This document shows, piece by piece, positions 20,440-31,392 of a stretch of DNA of 64,000 nucleotides. The stretch is from Alteromonas sp. KUL42 (GTDB lineage: Bacteria; Pseudomonadota; Gammaproteobacteria; Enterobacterales; Alteromonadaceae). The notes under the pieces were generated by a model. That model worked only from the letters and a program-made list of their open reading frames with translations, searched no databases and was not told the origin of the DNA. The stretch is taken from NCBI RefSeq assembly GCF_006538325.1, contig NZ_BJKK01000022.1, forward strand, positions 1 through 64,000, given 5' to 3'. The translations under genes were made by a program, and so were the position numbers. Position 1 is the stretch's first letter; each line of letters begins with the position of its first letter.

Positions 20440-21585
20440 ATGATAAAAACAACACGGTTACTCAGTGCTGGTGCTGTAGCGTTGGCGCTAACTCAAACAG
20501 CGTTAGCACACGAAAATCACGATCACGGAGACCATGGTATTACCGATAGTGATATTAACGTTACCACCCTTGCTGAAGGTTTAGTTAATCCTTGGGGCAT
20601 GGTATTTCTTCCTAATGGAGATTTATTGGTAACTGAGCGCGCTGGCGGTATTCAACGCCTTTCTAAAGAAGGCAAGTTATCCGGAAGATTGGCGAACGTT
20701 CCAGATGTCGTTGCACAAAACCAAGGTGGTATGCTCGACATTACTATCGATCCAGACTTCAATGACAATAACACGATTTACTTTTGTTACAGCAAAGCAA
20801 GCGAGGTTGAAGGTAAGCCTGGCAGTAGCAGCAGTGTAGCGAAAGCCACACTTACCGACAGTGGTTTAGACAATGTTGAAGTTATCTTCAGCGCCGATTC
20901 AATTGTAGATAACGGCTTTCACTTTGGCTGTCGTTTAGCCTTTGATGCAGAAAAGCAGCTATATATCACCATGGGTGATCGCTACAAATACATGCAAGAA
21001 GCACAAAATACCAATAACCATTTCGGTACTATTGCTCGAATTAACCGTGATGGCAGTGTGCCTAGCGATAACCCGTTTATTGATGGCGACGCCCCTGAAG
21101 TATTTAGTTACGGTCACCGCAATGTTCAAGGTGTAACAATACACCCTAACACTGGAGCCGTATGGGCAATGGAACACGGCCCTAAAGGCGGTGATGAAAT
21201 TAACCAAATTAAGGCTGGTGCAAACTATGGTTGGCCTGTGATCACCTACGGTATTGATTACAGTGGCGATATTATTAGTGACAAAACCCACATGGAAGGC
21301 ATGGAGCAACCTTGGGTTTATTGGGACCCATCAATCGCACCGAGTGGACTCACTTTCTACACTGGTGAAATGTTCAAAGAGTGGGAAGGTGATGTCTTAG
21401 TTGGCTCACTTAAGTTCACCCATCTACGTCGTATTGATGTAGAAGATGGAAAGCCTGGTGAGCAGTTCGAGTATGTACGCGACAACCAAGCGCGTATTCG
21501 CGATGTAGAGGTAGCACCTGACGGTTCAATCTATCTGCTTACCGATGCGCCCAACGGTAAAATTTTAAAGCTAACTAGAAAGTAG
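20440..21585 (+). CDS. Periplasmic PQQ-dependent aldose/sorbosone-type dehydrogenase (YliI family)
   Basis: 381 aa. Signal peptide (1-23, ending ALA), then a His-rich segment HENHDHGDHG and a six-bladed propeller of the soluble glucose dehydrogenase/YliI family: NPWGMVFLPNGDLLVTER, NQGGMLDI, YGHRNVQG, EHGPKGGDEIN, NYGWP and APSGLTFY. The family oxidises aldoses using PQQ and Ca2+. No PQQ synthesis genes are in view. The single gene has its own terminator. Confidence 0.88.
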   Translation: MIKTTRLLSAGAVALALTQTALAHENHDHGDHGITDSDINVTTLAEGLVNPWGMVFLPNGDLLVTERAGGIQRLSKEGKLSGRLANVPDVVAQNQGGMLDITIDPDFNDNNTIYFCYSKASEVEGKPGSSSSVAKATLTDSGLDNVEVIFSADSIVDNGFHFGCRLAFDAEKQLYITMGDRYKYMQEAQNTNNHFGTIARINRDGSVPSDNPFIDGDAPEVFSYGHRNVQGVTIHPNTGAVWAMEHGPKGGDEINQIKAGANYGWPVITYGIDYSGDIISDKTHMEGMEQPWVYWDPSIAPSGLTFYTGEMFKEWEGDVLVGSLKFTHLRRIDVEDGKPGEQFEYVRDNQARIRDVEVAPDGSIYLLTDAPNGKILKLTRK

Positions 21586-21593
21586 TCTATGTG

Positions 21594-21622
21594 AAGGCCG
21601 AGTTTTTAAACTCGGCCTTTTT
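21594..21622. terminator. Terminator after the YliI-type gene
   Basis: AAGGCCGAGTTT pairs with AAACTCGGCCTT (21594-21605 / 21608-21619), followed by TTT. The practical loop is larger than the 2-nt gap. Confidence 0.85.
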
Positions 21623-21703
21623 ACTTGCGAAGTTATCGTTGCAAGGCTGTGCAAGCGTTACCTATCAGTAGACAACTGCTGGCACAAGCTTGCAATCTAA
21701 TCA

Positions 21704-23824
21704 CTATTTGTTGTCATTTGCTTTCGTTTTATAGCGTTCAAACCACGCCAAAATATTTCCTACTTTTTGAATCAGACGTGATGGGCGACTAGCAATACCG
21801 TGCGATGCTCCGGGAATACGCACCATTGCAGCATCAACACCTTGTAGCTTGAGCGCTTGATAATACTGCTCAGACTCACTGATTGGCGTGCGATAGTCAG
21901 ATTCACCGGTTAACAACAAAGTAGGCGTTGTTACATTGCCTACCAAAGACAGTGGGCTGCGCTTCCACAATTTATCAGCAATATTCCATGGCATGTCTTC
22001 CATCCAATATTGGCTGAAGAAAGGGTATGCATCGGCAGTTAACGCAAAACTCAACCAATTGATCACAGGCTTAGCGACTACTGCCGCCGCAAAGCGTTCT
22101 GTCATACCAATAGACCACGCAGTGAGCACACCACCACCAGAACCACCCGTAATAAAGAGGTTCTTCGTATCCACATAGCCCTTGGCGATGACGGCATCAA
22201 CCACATCCATAAGGTCGTTATAGTCTTCTGATGGGTAGTTATGGTGAATTAGGTTTCCAAAGTCTTCGCCATACGAGCTACTGCCTCGTGGGTTTGACCA
22301 AACAACCACATAACCCTGCGCCGCCATGAGTTGTATTTCCGTGGAAAAATGTGGCCCGTAAGCTGCGTGTGGTCCGCCGTGGATTTCCAGGATAAGCGGG
22401 TACTTTTTGCTGCTGTCAAAATTGGGAGGAAGGGCAATCCATGCGTCGATGTTTCTTTCATCCACCGTAGACGTCACATTCAAGTCTTCTACGTTTGCCA
22501 GCGTTTTGTGCCCCAGTGCGTCTGTGTTCAACTGCGTCAGTAGCGTTGGCGCTTTGTCTTTGCGGTATAGGGCCAAATCACCCGGCATAGTACGAGACGC
22601 TGTAGTAAATACAATATCGCCTTTTTTACTTACTGCGAAATCGCCTGAAGTATAGGGTCTGCCAAACGATTGGCCCCCCATTGCAATATCTAGTGGTCTA
22701 ATTTCACCTTTTAAGTTAGTAGCAGCAAGCTTGGTTTCACCTTCATCAAGGTAACTAAATAAAAGGCCTCTACTGTCTTGGCGCCAAACAAATTTTCCCA
22801 ATGCTCTGTCTAATGATGTAGTCAGTCGTGTTACCTCGCCACTTTCTAACTCCATCACAACTAAGTCGCTGTTTTGATACGACAGCTTCCTGTCATTGAG
22901 TTGACTAAATGCTAGGTATTTACCATTGGGGCTAATTGTTGGTCTACTTTCTGGGCCATCTATCTGAGTAACCTGTACTACTTCAGCACTATTCACATTA
23001 ACTTTGTAAATATCGCTGAAAAGCGGGTGTAAGGCATAATCTTCACGGTGTGGTGTTGCGTAGTAAATCCACTCATTTGAGGGAGAAAAAGCAAGCGAGC
23101 CGCCGTTAGGATATTTACCTGTAGTCAATTGACGGGGAGTACCGCCCTCTACGGGTAATACATAAATCTGCTCATATCCTTCGCGAAGGTAACCACGCCC
23201 GTCACCGCGATATTGTGTCGCATCTATGTATTTGGCTTGTTCTGCCCATTTTGCCCCTTTCGGCTTGGCGGGCATTTTAGTAAACAGTGGAGCTTGCTTC
23301 TCTTCAGTAAACAAGGTGAACGCTAATGTCTTGTTATCGTTTGACCACGTTATTTGGCGAGGCGACTCTGATAGATTAGTTAATCGTACAGACTGTTTAC
23401 TATCTAAATAATACAAATGCAGTTGCGTACGTCCATCCACTGCCTTGGTGTAGGCGATGAGCTTTCCATTAGGGGAAAGCGTGGCTTGAGACAGGTTGGC
23501 TTCATCACCAATGAAAGGGCGGTGCTCGCCTGATTTGATGTTAACTTGCCATAAACTACTGTGTCTGCCATCTGACATGATGTCCATGCTTTGTCGACTA
23601 TAAACCACAGTGTCATCACTAATGAATTGCGGGCTAGTTACAAACTCAAGGTTAAAGGTATCCTCGAATTGTAGAACCTGACTTAGTGAGTCATTTTGAG
23701 GTGAAGCTGAGGTTGAAGATGCGTGCTCTTCTGCGTACACCGATGTTGCACTAGCGAGTAGCAAAGACAAAGCTACAGAAGTCGAAAGGCGACGCTTCTG
23801 TTTTATGAGTTGAAACGCAAACAT
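21704..23824 (-). CDS. Secreted S9-family prolyl oligopeptidase/acylaminoacyl-type peptidase
   Basis: About 706 aa from the ATG at 23824, preferred over an ATG 51 bases further out because AGGA precedes it and a signal peptide follows directly (Lys/Arg then SVALSLLLASATSVYA). The N-terminal two-thirds is a TolB/WD-like beta-propeller (repeats such as LSPNGKLIAYTK and ISPNGKYLAFSQ). The C-terminal alpha/beta-hydrolase has nucleophile GGSGGG, Asp in GESDYRTP and His in PGASHGI. It probably degrades oligopeptides in the periplasm or outside. Confidence 0.92.
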   Translation of the reverse strand: MFAFQLIKQKRRLSTSVALSLLLASATSVYAEEHASSTSASPQNDSLSQVLQFEDTFNLEFVTSPQFISDDTVVYSRQSMDIMSDGRHSSLWQVNIKSGEHRPFIGDEANLSQATLSPNGKLIAYTKAVDGRTQLHLYYLDSKQSVRLTNLSESPRQITWSNDNKTLAFTLFTEEKQAPLFTKMPAKPKGAKWAEQAKYIDATQYRGDGRGYLREGYEQIYVLPVEGGTPRQLTTGKYPNGGSLAFSPSNEWIYYATPHREDYALHPLFSDIYKVNVNSAEVVQVTQIDGPESRPTISPNGKYLAFSQLNDRKLSYQNSDLVVMELESGEVTRLTTSLDRALGKFVWRQDSRGLLFSYLDEGETKLAATNLKGEIRPLDIAMGGQSFGRPYTSGDFAVSKKGDIVFTTASRTMPGDLALYRKDKAPTLLTQLNTDALGHKTLANVEDLNVTSTVDERNIDAWIALPPNFDSSKKYPLILEIHGGPHAAYGPHFSTEIQLMAAQGYVVVWSNPRGSSSYGEDFGNLIHHNYPSEDYNDLMDVVDAVIAKGYVDTKNLFITGGSGGGVLTAWSIGMTERFAAAVVAKPVINWLSFALTADAYPFFSQYWMEDMPWNIADKLWKRSPLSLVGNVTTPTLLLTGESDYRTPISESEQYYQALKLQGVDAAMVRIPGASHGIASRPSRLIQKVGNILAWFERYKTKANDNK

Positions 23825-23973
23825 GTCATGTTCCTGGTTTTTTATTGTATTGCACGCTTTTTCGAAAAGACGCAATACGTTATTAAGTAACTTTCCTAAT
23901 AAAGTTACCTACCATATAGGTTTCTTGCATACAGTGACAAGCTTGTGCGGTAAAACCCCCTTCCTACATGATA

Positions 23974-24020
23974 AGAGCCTGTTTATCTTTGCTCACAAAA
24001 AACAAAGATAAACAGGCTCT
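23974..24020. repeat. 47-bp perfect palindromic element
   Basis: 18-bp arms (23974-23991 and 24003-24020) are exact reverse complements around an A-rich 11-nt loop. It lies about 65 bp beyond the end of the DUF962 gene and 150 bp upstream of the peptidase start. Neither flank has a proper T-run. Candidate MITE/REP-like unit or terminator remnant. Confidence 0.75.
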
Positions 24021-24085
24021 AATAAAAGCATATCTAAACATCACAAATAATATCGCCTTGGTATTATTGTTTTGATGTCGTCACA

Positions 24086-24427
24086 TTAAGGCTGCGCATT
24101 TCCTTTTAAACTTATTTTGCCAGTCAGGATATCTTTAAACATTACCCAATCACCTATAAAGCTATACAGTGGGTATTTAAAGGTAGCGGGTTTATTTTTT
24201 TCAAAAAAGAAATGACCAACCCAAGCGAAGCCATAGCCAACCAGTGGAACGAACCAAAGCAATGCCCAATTAGTGGTATAAAAAGCAAGCGCTATAACGC
24301 CAAGTACTAACCACGACCCAATAAAGTGCAGTGTTCTGCAGGTGGCGTCGTTGTGTTCGTTCAAATAAAACGGGTAGAACTCGCGAAACGATGTAAATCC
24401 AGTAGAGGCTTCAGTTTTAGTGCTCAT
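24086..24427 (-). CDS. DUF962 / Mpo1-like membrane protein
   Basis: 113 aa with two to three TM segments. The family pattern is clear: FYPFYLNEHND, RTLHFIGSWL, GYGFAWVGHFFFE, NKPATFKYPLYSFIGDWVMF. The yeast member Mpo1 is an Fe(II)-dependent dioxygenase in fatty-acid alpha-oxidation and the conserved His residues are retained (EH, LHF, GHF). The bacterial role is not established. Confidence 0.85.
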   Translation of the reverse strand: MSTKTEASTGFTSFREFYPFYLNEHNDATCRTLHFIGSWLVLGVIALAFYTTNWALLWFVPLVGYGFAWVGHFFFEKNKPATFKYPLYSFIGDWVMFKDILTGKISLKGNAQP

Positions 24428-24627
24428 AATAGGTACTCGCTTTGTAAGTTTAACAGTGTAATTTTACATTAAGTTAACATTGATGGGTGAGCTAAAATGT
24501 CATCTATTTGACATTGTTGTGCTCTTTTATGTTTTATCCCTATCAAGCTTGGCTTCGCTGACCTTGTAATTTGACTGCAACTACCCCATATTCCTTGGCA
24601 TTAAAGAAATGTTTAAAGGCACGCGTT

Positions 24628-25497
24628 ATGGAAAATATTGTTGCGAATAGTCAAGCAACCATCGTAGATATTACGGTAGAAAACTTTCAGCAAATCATTA
24701 TAGAAGCGTCACAAGAAAAGTTAGTGCTTATTGATTTCTGGGCTGACTGGTGCGAACCCTGCAAAGATTTGATGCCTATTCTAGAGAAGTTGGCAGGCGA
24801 ATATAAAGACCACTTAATTTTGGCAAAAGTCGACTGTGAAGCACAGCAAGAAGTGGCAGCGCAGTTTGGTATACGCAGTTTGCCGACGGTGATGGTGGTT
24901 CAAAATGGTCAACCTGTAGACGGCTTTGCTGGAGTGCAGCCCGAACAGCAAATACGCGAAATGCTCGCTAAATATTTACCTAACCCAGAAGACGACTTGT
25001 TGGCTACAGCTGGCAAAGCAATTCAGCAAGGCGACTACGCAGAAGCGCTTCCTGCGGCAAAAGAAGCCCTTGAACTAAACCCAGATAATGTAAATGCCAA
25101 GTACATGCTTATCGATTGCTTTATTGAGACTGGGTCAATTGATGCGGCCAAATCTTTGCTTGAAGAGATAAAACTTGTCGATCAAGACTCTCGTTATCGC
25201 TCACTTGCTGGAAAAATTGAGCTGGCAGAGCAGGCTGCTGATACGCCTGAAATTCGCCAACTTACCCAAGCGGTAGAAGCTAACCCGGACGATCTGCAAT
25301 TAAAAGTTGATTTAGCTGTGCAACTACAACAAGCAAATAAGGCACAAGATGCATTGGAGCTGTTGTACTGCGTATTGAAAAAAGAGTTGGGTTTTGGTGA
25401 TGCACGCAAGCTTATGATGGATATGATGAATGCGCTTCCGGATGGCGACCCATTGAAATCAGAATATCGCCGCAAGGTTTACAGCTTACTTTATTAG
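24628..25497 (+). CDS. cnoX: CnoX/YbbN-type thioredoxin-TPR co-chaperone
   Basis: 289 aa from ATG 24628, chosen because AAAGG precedes it and the thioredoxin fold begins soon after; an upstream start at 24571 would add 19 unsupported residues. An N-terminal thioredoxin domain with active site WCEPC and cis-Pro in SLPTV is followed by a TPR-rich C-terminal half (PEDDLLATAGKAIQQGDYAEAL...). CnoX holds unfolding proteins under hypochlorous stress and hands them to GroEL. E. coli CnoX has lost the CXXC pair; this one keeps it, as in some alphaproteobacterial members. Confidence 0.88.
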   Translation: MENIVANSQATIVDITVENFQQIIIEASQEKLVLIDFWADWCEPCKDLMPILEKLAGEYKDHLILAKVDCEAQQEVAAQFGIRSLPTVMVVQNGQPVDGFAGVQPEQQIREMLAKYLPNPEDDLLATAGKAIQQGDYAEALPAAKEALELNPDNVNAKYMLIDCFIETGSIDAAKSLLEEIKLVDQDSRYRSLAGKIELAEQAADTPEIRQLTQAVEANPDDLQLKVDLAVQLQQANKAQDALELLYCVLKKELGFGDARKLMMDMMNALPDGDPLKSEYRRKVYSLLY

Positions 25498-25538
25498 ATA
25501 AGAAAGCGGGGCGTATATAAATGTTTTAAGACGAGTGT

Positions 25539-25964
25539 TTATCTGGGAACAATTGGTGAATAGCCTTCTTTGTGAAGCCAATTCAATGCACCGAAATACG
25601 TTTCAAAATATTCTCTTTCGTACCCCGCAACTTCAAATTCTCGCTGCTTAGCGGGGTGTGTGCGCTCTAGTTGGGCGCGCTTAACCATTCCTGAATCAAG
25701 TACATAAGCTGAGCGACGCAGACCTCGCGTGATGTTAACTTTTATGGCATCGGCTAGGCAGGTTTGACACTCAGGCGTCGCTAACACCCAGCGTCTTCCA
25801 TCCATTAATGCCGCCCATGTTTGGTCGCGGAATTTAGTGGTGAGATCATGCATTTCCTCAACAAAATTTTCCGTTGTCCTTAAATTCCATGCACCCGTGG
25901 CAAATACTTCAAGTACGTTGCCTGACACATCTAATGAGTAATTTCCATAATTGGGAAAACGCAT
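25539..25964 (-). CDS. Conserved hypothetical protein, possibly STAS/SpoIIAA-like
   Basis: 141 aa from ATG 25964 (AAGG upstream; a TTG two codons earlier is less likely). No signal peptide or TM. The alternation of beta strands and helices (LEVFATGAWN, WAALMDGRRWVLATPE, SAYVLDSGMVKRAQLE) resembles the small STAS-like group related to SpoIIAA, but I cannot show a conserved phosphorylation Ser. Convergent with the thioredoxin gene. Confidence 0.65.
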   Translation of the reverse strand: MRFPNYGNYSLDVSGNVLEVFATGAWNLRTTENFVEEMHDLTTKFRDQTWAALMDGRRWVLATPECQTCLADAIKVNITRGLRRSAYVLDSGMVKRAQLERTHPAKQREFEVAGYEREYFETYFGALNWLHKEGYSPIVPR

Positions 25965-26223
25965 AGCCAACCTTTTTTATGTGCATTACTGTATATCAAT
26001 AACTTACAGTTTCGAATGCTGACAAAGTGCATACTAAAGGGTATAGCAGACTTTTAGGACTTTGTTACAAAAAAGTGTACAGCAAGTTGCAACCTTCTCT
26101 CGCTTTTGGGCAAAAGAATTTACACTTAATTTGTAAATAAATGTGTTAGAAATGGCGCAAGCTCATGCCAAAAATGCATAATTTTGGTAGGGTTTGTAGG
26201 TCTTTGGTTTTTGGTACTCATCC

Positions 26224-27387
26224 ATGTCATATCAGCAGTTTTATCAGGGCTTCCTTTCGGCAAACAAAAATAAACAACACTACGCATGTCACAGTCACTA
26301 CTTCTGGCCAGACTGTACACGAGATGCCATGTTGCAATATTGGGATGACAGCGCCAAATACGTTGATGGTAAATGGGGATATTTTTTCGAAACCTTGGTG
26401 CCAGAGCTACAGCAGCGCATTAGTACTATCTTAAATACTGGTGCCCCTGAGCAATTGGTATTTGCGCCGAACACCCATGAATTGCTCTATCGGATCATGA
26501 GCTGTTTTGATGCCACAAAGCAACTTAAAATTGTTTCTACAGACAGCGAGTTTCACAGTTTTCAGCGTCAAGCTAGCCGCTTACAAGAAAGCGACAATGT
26601 AGAAGTGGTAACAGTAGAAACTAAACCTTTTGCCACATTCGCAAGGCGATTTAACGAGGCAATAGCTGAGCATAACCCTGACTTAGTATTCTTCAGTCAT
26701 GTCTTTTTCAATTCAGGTTATATGGTTAACGACTTAACGGGTATTGTTAACAGTGTAACTAACGACGAGACGATTATCGTTATCGATGGCTACCATGGTT
26801 TTATGGCAAAGCCCACCGATTTAAGTGAAGTAGCACATCGCGCGTTCTACCTTGCAGGAAGTTATAAGTACGCTCAAGCAGGTGAGGGCGCGTGTTTTGC
26901 TCACGTGCCAATTGGTTGTAATTTACGTCCTGCATATACTGGGTGGTTTGCTGAATTTGGCGCACTAGATAAGCCGAGACCGGGCACCGTACAATACAGT
27001 CAAGATGGTATGCGCTTTGCCGGTGCGACCATGGATTTCACTGCGCTGTACCGCTTGCGCGCTGTATTACAGTTGTTTGAAAAACACAGTTTAACGGTAG
27101 ATGTTATCAATCGACATGTTGTTGATATTCAAAACCACTTTTTAGCCGAGCTTGCAAAGTATAATCACCCACAACTCAATCAAGACAATCTAACGGTGAA
27201 TGACGAGACTGAGCGAGGGCATTTTCTGACCTTTGAACTGGACAGTGCAGAAACCACAGAAGCACTGGCAAATGCCCTTAAATCACACGGTATCTTAACC
27301 GACTACCGAGGCAATAGACTGCGCTTTGGGTTTAGTTTGTATCACACTAAAGACACAATCGATTTGTCAGCAATTGCAACGCTTTAA
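26224..27387 (+). CDS. PLP-dependent enzyme, fold type I (class V aminotransferase/kynureninase-like)
   Basis: 387 aa. The cofactor region is visible: VIDGYHGF supplies the Asp that contacts the pyridine nitrogen, and GSYKYAQAGEGACF the likely Schiff-base Lys. N-terminal YACHSHYFWPDCTRDAM resembles the substrate loop of kynureninase-like enzymes. The substrate is unknown: no other tryptophan/kynurenine genes are near. The downstream YjeT-like gene starts after 24 bp. Confidence 0.8.
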   Translation: MSYQQFYQGFLSANKNKQHYACHSHYFWPDCTRDAMLQYWDDSAKYVDGKWGYFFETLVPELQQRISTILNTGAPEQLVFAPNTHELLYRIMSCFDATKQLKIVSTDSEFHSFQRQASRLQESDNVEVVTVETKPFATFARRFNEAIAEHNPDLVFFSHVFFNSGYMVNDLTGIVNSVTNDETIIVIDGYHGFMAKPTDLSEVAHRAFYLAGSYKYAQAGEGACFAHVPIGCNLRPAYTGWFAEFGALDKPRPGTVQYSQDGMRFAGATMDFTALYRLRAVLQLFEKHSLTVDVINRHVVDIQNHFLAELAKYNHPQLNQDNLTVNDETERGHFLTFELDSAETTEALANALKSHGILTDYRGNRLRFGFSLYHTKDTIDLSAIATL

Positions 27388-27411
27388 AAATCGCGTTAGA
27401 GGATTTATTTC

Positions 27412-27597
27412 GTGGATTGGTTGTTACCCGCTTTAGCATTGGTATTAATTGTTGAAGGGCTTGGCCCTTTATTGTTTCCCAATAAATGGCGACGTTATTT
27501 GTTACAGGTAAGTCAACAACCCAGCAATCAGTTACGACAAATAGGAGGCGTGCTGGTGGTATTTGGCGTGCTCCTTTTGCTGTATTTTGGTGAGTGA
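27412..27597 (+). CDS. yjeT: DUF2065 small membrane protein (YjeT-like)
   Basis: 61 aa with two TM helices around a basic loop (FPNKWRRYLLQ), the DUF2065 pattern. GTG start with GAGG-like sequence upstream. In E. coli yjeT also sits next to purA, so location supports the call; here the usual hflK/hflC genes are replaced upstream by the PLP enzyme. Confidence 0.85.
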   Translation: MDWLLPALALVLIVEGLGPLLFPNKWRRYLLQVSQQPSNQLRQIGGVLVVFGVLLLLYFGE

Positions 27598-29218
<1,621 letters not shown>

Positions 29219-29235
29219 AAAACAGTAAACGTTTG

Positions 29236-29264
29236 AAAAAAGCCCAGCACTGCTGGGCTTTTTT
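29236..29264. terminator. Terminator of purA
   Basis: GCCCAG/CTGGGC stem (29242-29247 / 29253-29258) with a 5-nt loop, flanked by A6 and T6, so it could work in both directions. Confidence 0.92.
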
Positions 29265-29541
29265 GTGTTTTCGAGTTGGCGCGCTCGAATTTGTGCTATC
29301 GAGCAGCCAAAGCTCATTTCAGTGGCGCTGCCCCAGTCGTTTGAAATGTGCCATTGCCAAAGCCCGAAAACGGCTTACCCATAGGAGACTTACCCGTATC
29401 ACTTACTCATTCTGATAGCAGTAAATACAAAATTTCTTAACATATTCGTTAACAATTTAGTTGCGTTGCGCGCTAACATCCCTATTAATATAAGAGATAA
29501 AGCTAATTTTCTTCGCGTTAAAACGCCACTGGAGTCTTCTC
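29265..29541. other. Intergenic region upstream of aldehyde dehydrogenase
   Basis: The purA terminator begins the gap; the rest (277 bp) holds no frame I would call a gene. The last ~100 bp are AT-rich and probably contain the dehydrogenase promoter. Confidence 0.4.
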
Positions 29542-30948
29542 ATGCCAAACAGACCTTCGCTTCATGCGGTTGAATCAGGTATTTGTTTTGTTGATACCGT
29601 GCAAAAACTCAATGACAGTTACATGACCGGTAAAACCCACGCACTTGATTGGCGCAAAACCCAGCTGTTGGCATTAAAGCGTATGTTAGTTGAGAATGAG
29701 CACGATATTCTCAAGGCGCTTAAAGACGATCTTGGTAAGTGTAAAACAGAGGCGGTTGTTGCTGAGCACGGCTTTTTGTTATCTGATATCAAACATACGC
29801 TAAAACACCTTAATAAGTGGGTGAAGCCTAGGAAAGTCTCTACGCCCATGGCGGCATGGCCAGGAAAAAGTTTTCAACAACCAGAGCCCCTCGGCACTGT
29901 TCTTATTATTGGTGCTTGGAACTATCCATTACAGCTGTTACTGGCACCTTATATCGCGGCAATTGCAGCGGGTAACTGTGCTGTACTGAAACCTTCTGAG
30001 CTGTCACCTGCCACGTCTTCGCTTGTGGCAAAGTTAATACCGCAATACATGGACACGTCATGTGTGGAAGTCATTGAAGGCGCCAAAGACGAAGCCACCG
30101 CGCTTCTTGCTTGCCAATGGGATCACATTTTTTATACTGGCGGTGAAGCAGTAGGTAAAATTGTTATGACAGCTGCTGCACGTCACCTTACACCGGTAAC
30201 CTTGGAGCTTGGCGGTAAGAGCCCTTGCTTTGTTGACAAGAAAACTAATCTACAAGTAACTGCACGCCGCTTAGTGTGGGGGAAATGGATGAATGCAGGG
30301 CAGACCTGTATTGCACCCGATTATGTTATCGTAGAAAAAGGCACCGAATACGAACTTATCGATGCCATTAAGCTGGAGCTGAGTAAGCAGTTTGGTAAAA
30401 ATCCGCTTACATCCAGAGATTATGGCAACATCGTCAATCATCGTCACCTGAGCCGTTTACAAAGTTACTTAGAGGGGATGAATGTGGTGCATGGTGGCGA
30501 GGTTGATGAAGCTCGCCCAACGATGGCACCAACCATTGTATTAGAGCCTTCCTTAGACAGCGCGGTAATGAAAGAGGAAATTTTTGGCCCTATATTGCCT
30601 ATCATTACAGTTAATAGTATTGATGACGGTATTGCCTTTGTGAATAAAAGGCCCAAGCCGCTTGCGTTATACGCTTTTAGCGACAATGATGAGGTGCTAG
30701 ATCACATCATCAAAAACACAACATCAGGCAGTGTTTGCACCAACGATACTATGATGTTTATGACCAACCCTGAGTTGCCATTTGGTGGAGTAGGCAGTAG
30801 CGGAATGGGAAGCTATCATGGTCGCGCAGGTTTTGATACGTTCAGTCATATCAAAACAGTTATGAAGCGTTCATTTGCTCTTGATGTACCGTTTCGGTAT
30901 GCACCGTTTTCAAAATTAAAATTATCACTACTTAAGAAGTTCTTATAA
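29542..30948 (+). CDS. Class 3-type NAD(P)+ aldehyde dehydrogenase
   Basis: 468 aa. NAD fold residues IIGAWNYPLQL and KPSE, FYTGGEAVGK, general base Glu in LELGGKSP, catalytic Cys in NAGQTCIAPDY, and EEIFGPILP. The short length and hydrophobic/basic C-terminus (LKLSLLKKFL) fit the ALDH3 group (fatty and aromatic aldehydes) that is often membrane-associated. The VOC gene starts 10 bp downstream. Confidence 0.9.
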   Translation: MPNRPSLHAVESGICFVDTVQKLNDSYMTGKTHALDWRKTQLLALKRMLVENEHDILKALKDDLGKCKTEAVVAEHGFLLSDIKHTLKHLNKWVKPRKVSTPMAAWPGKSFQQPEPLGTVLIIGAWNYPLQLLLAPYIAAIAAGNCAVLKPSELSPATSSLVAKLIPQYMDTSCVEVIEGAKDEATALLACQWDHIFYTGGEAVGKIVMTAAARHLTPVTLELGGKSPCFVDKKTNLQVTARRLVWGKWMNAGQTCIAPDYVIVEKGTEYELIDAIKLELSKQFGKNPLTSRDYGNIVNHRHLSRLQSYLEGMNVVHGGEVDEARPTMAPTIVLEPSLDSAVMKEEIFGPILPIITVNSIDDGIAFVNKRPKPLALYAFSDNDEVLDHIIKNTTSGSVCTNDTMMFMTNPELPFGGVGSSGMGSYHGRAGFDTFSHIKTVMKRSFALDVPFRYAPFSKLKLSLLKKFL

Positions 30949-30958
30949 AGGAAGCATT

Positions 30959-31375
30959 ATGCCACAGCCGTTTCACCTTGCCATTCCTGTCACCAATCTG
31001 CACGATGCAGAAGCATTTTACGGTGAGCTACTCGGTTGTGGTAAAGGGCGAAGTGATACACAGTGGATTGACTGGAATTTTTTCGGTCACCAACTGGTTA
31101 CCCATTGCGTAGAACAAATGCCCTCGCCGCCATCTCACAATGGTGTTGATAATCACGCTGTTCCAGTGCCGCATTTTGGTGTTGTGCTTTCAATGCAAGA
31201 TTGGCAGGCATTAGCAAGTAAACTAGAACGTGCTGACATCGAATTTGTTATAGCACCTTACATACGTTTTAAAGGGCAACCAGGCGAACAAGCCACTATG
31301 TTCTTTAAAGATCCCTTCGGCAATGCACTGGAATTTAAGGCTTTTGCTGACATCGAGCAGCTATTCGCTACGTAA
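30959..31375 (+). CDS. VOC-superfamily (glyoxalase/dioxygenase-like) protein
   Basis: 138 aa. Two beta-alpha-beta-beta-beta modules. Likely metal ligands: His in FHLAIPV, His in PHFGVVL, and Glu in GNALEFK. AAGGAAGC ribosome site. Probably cotranscribed with the aldehyde dehydrogenase, which would suit detoxification of reactive carbonyls, but the substrate is not evident. Confidence 0.85.
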   Translation: MPQPFHLAIPVTNLHDAEAFYGELLGCGKGRSDTQWIDWNFFGHQLVTHCVEQMPSPPSHNGVDNHAVPVPHFGVVLSMQDWQALASKLERADIEFVIAPYIRFKGQPGEQATMFFKDPFGNALEFKAFADIEQLFAT

Positions 31376-31392
31376 ATAGCTGCTTCGCCCAC

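Noticed and set aside
25985..26015. LexA-like CTGT...ACAG palindrome
   Set aside because: The half-sites are 13 nt apart instead of the required 8, and no SOS gene is next to it.
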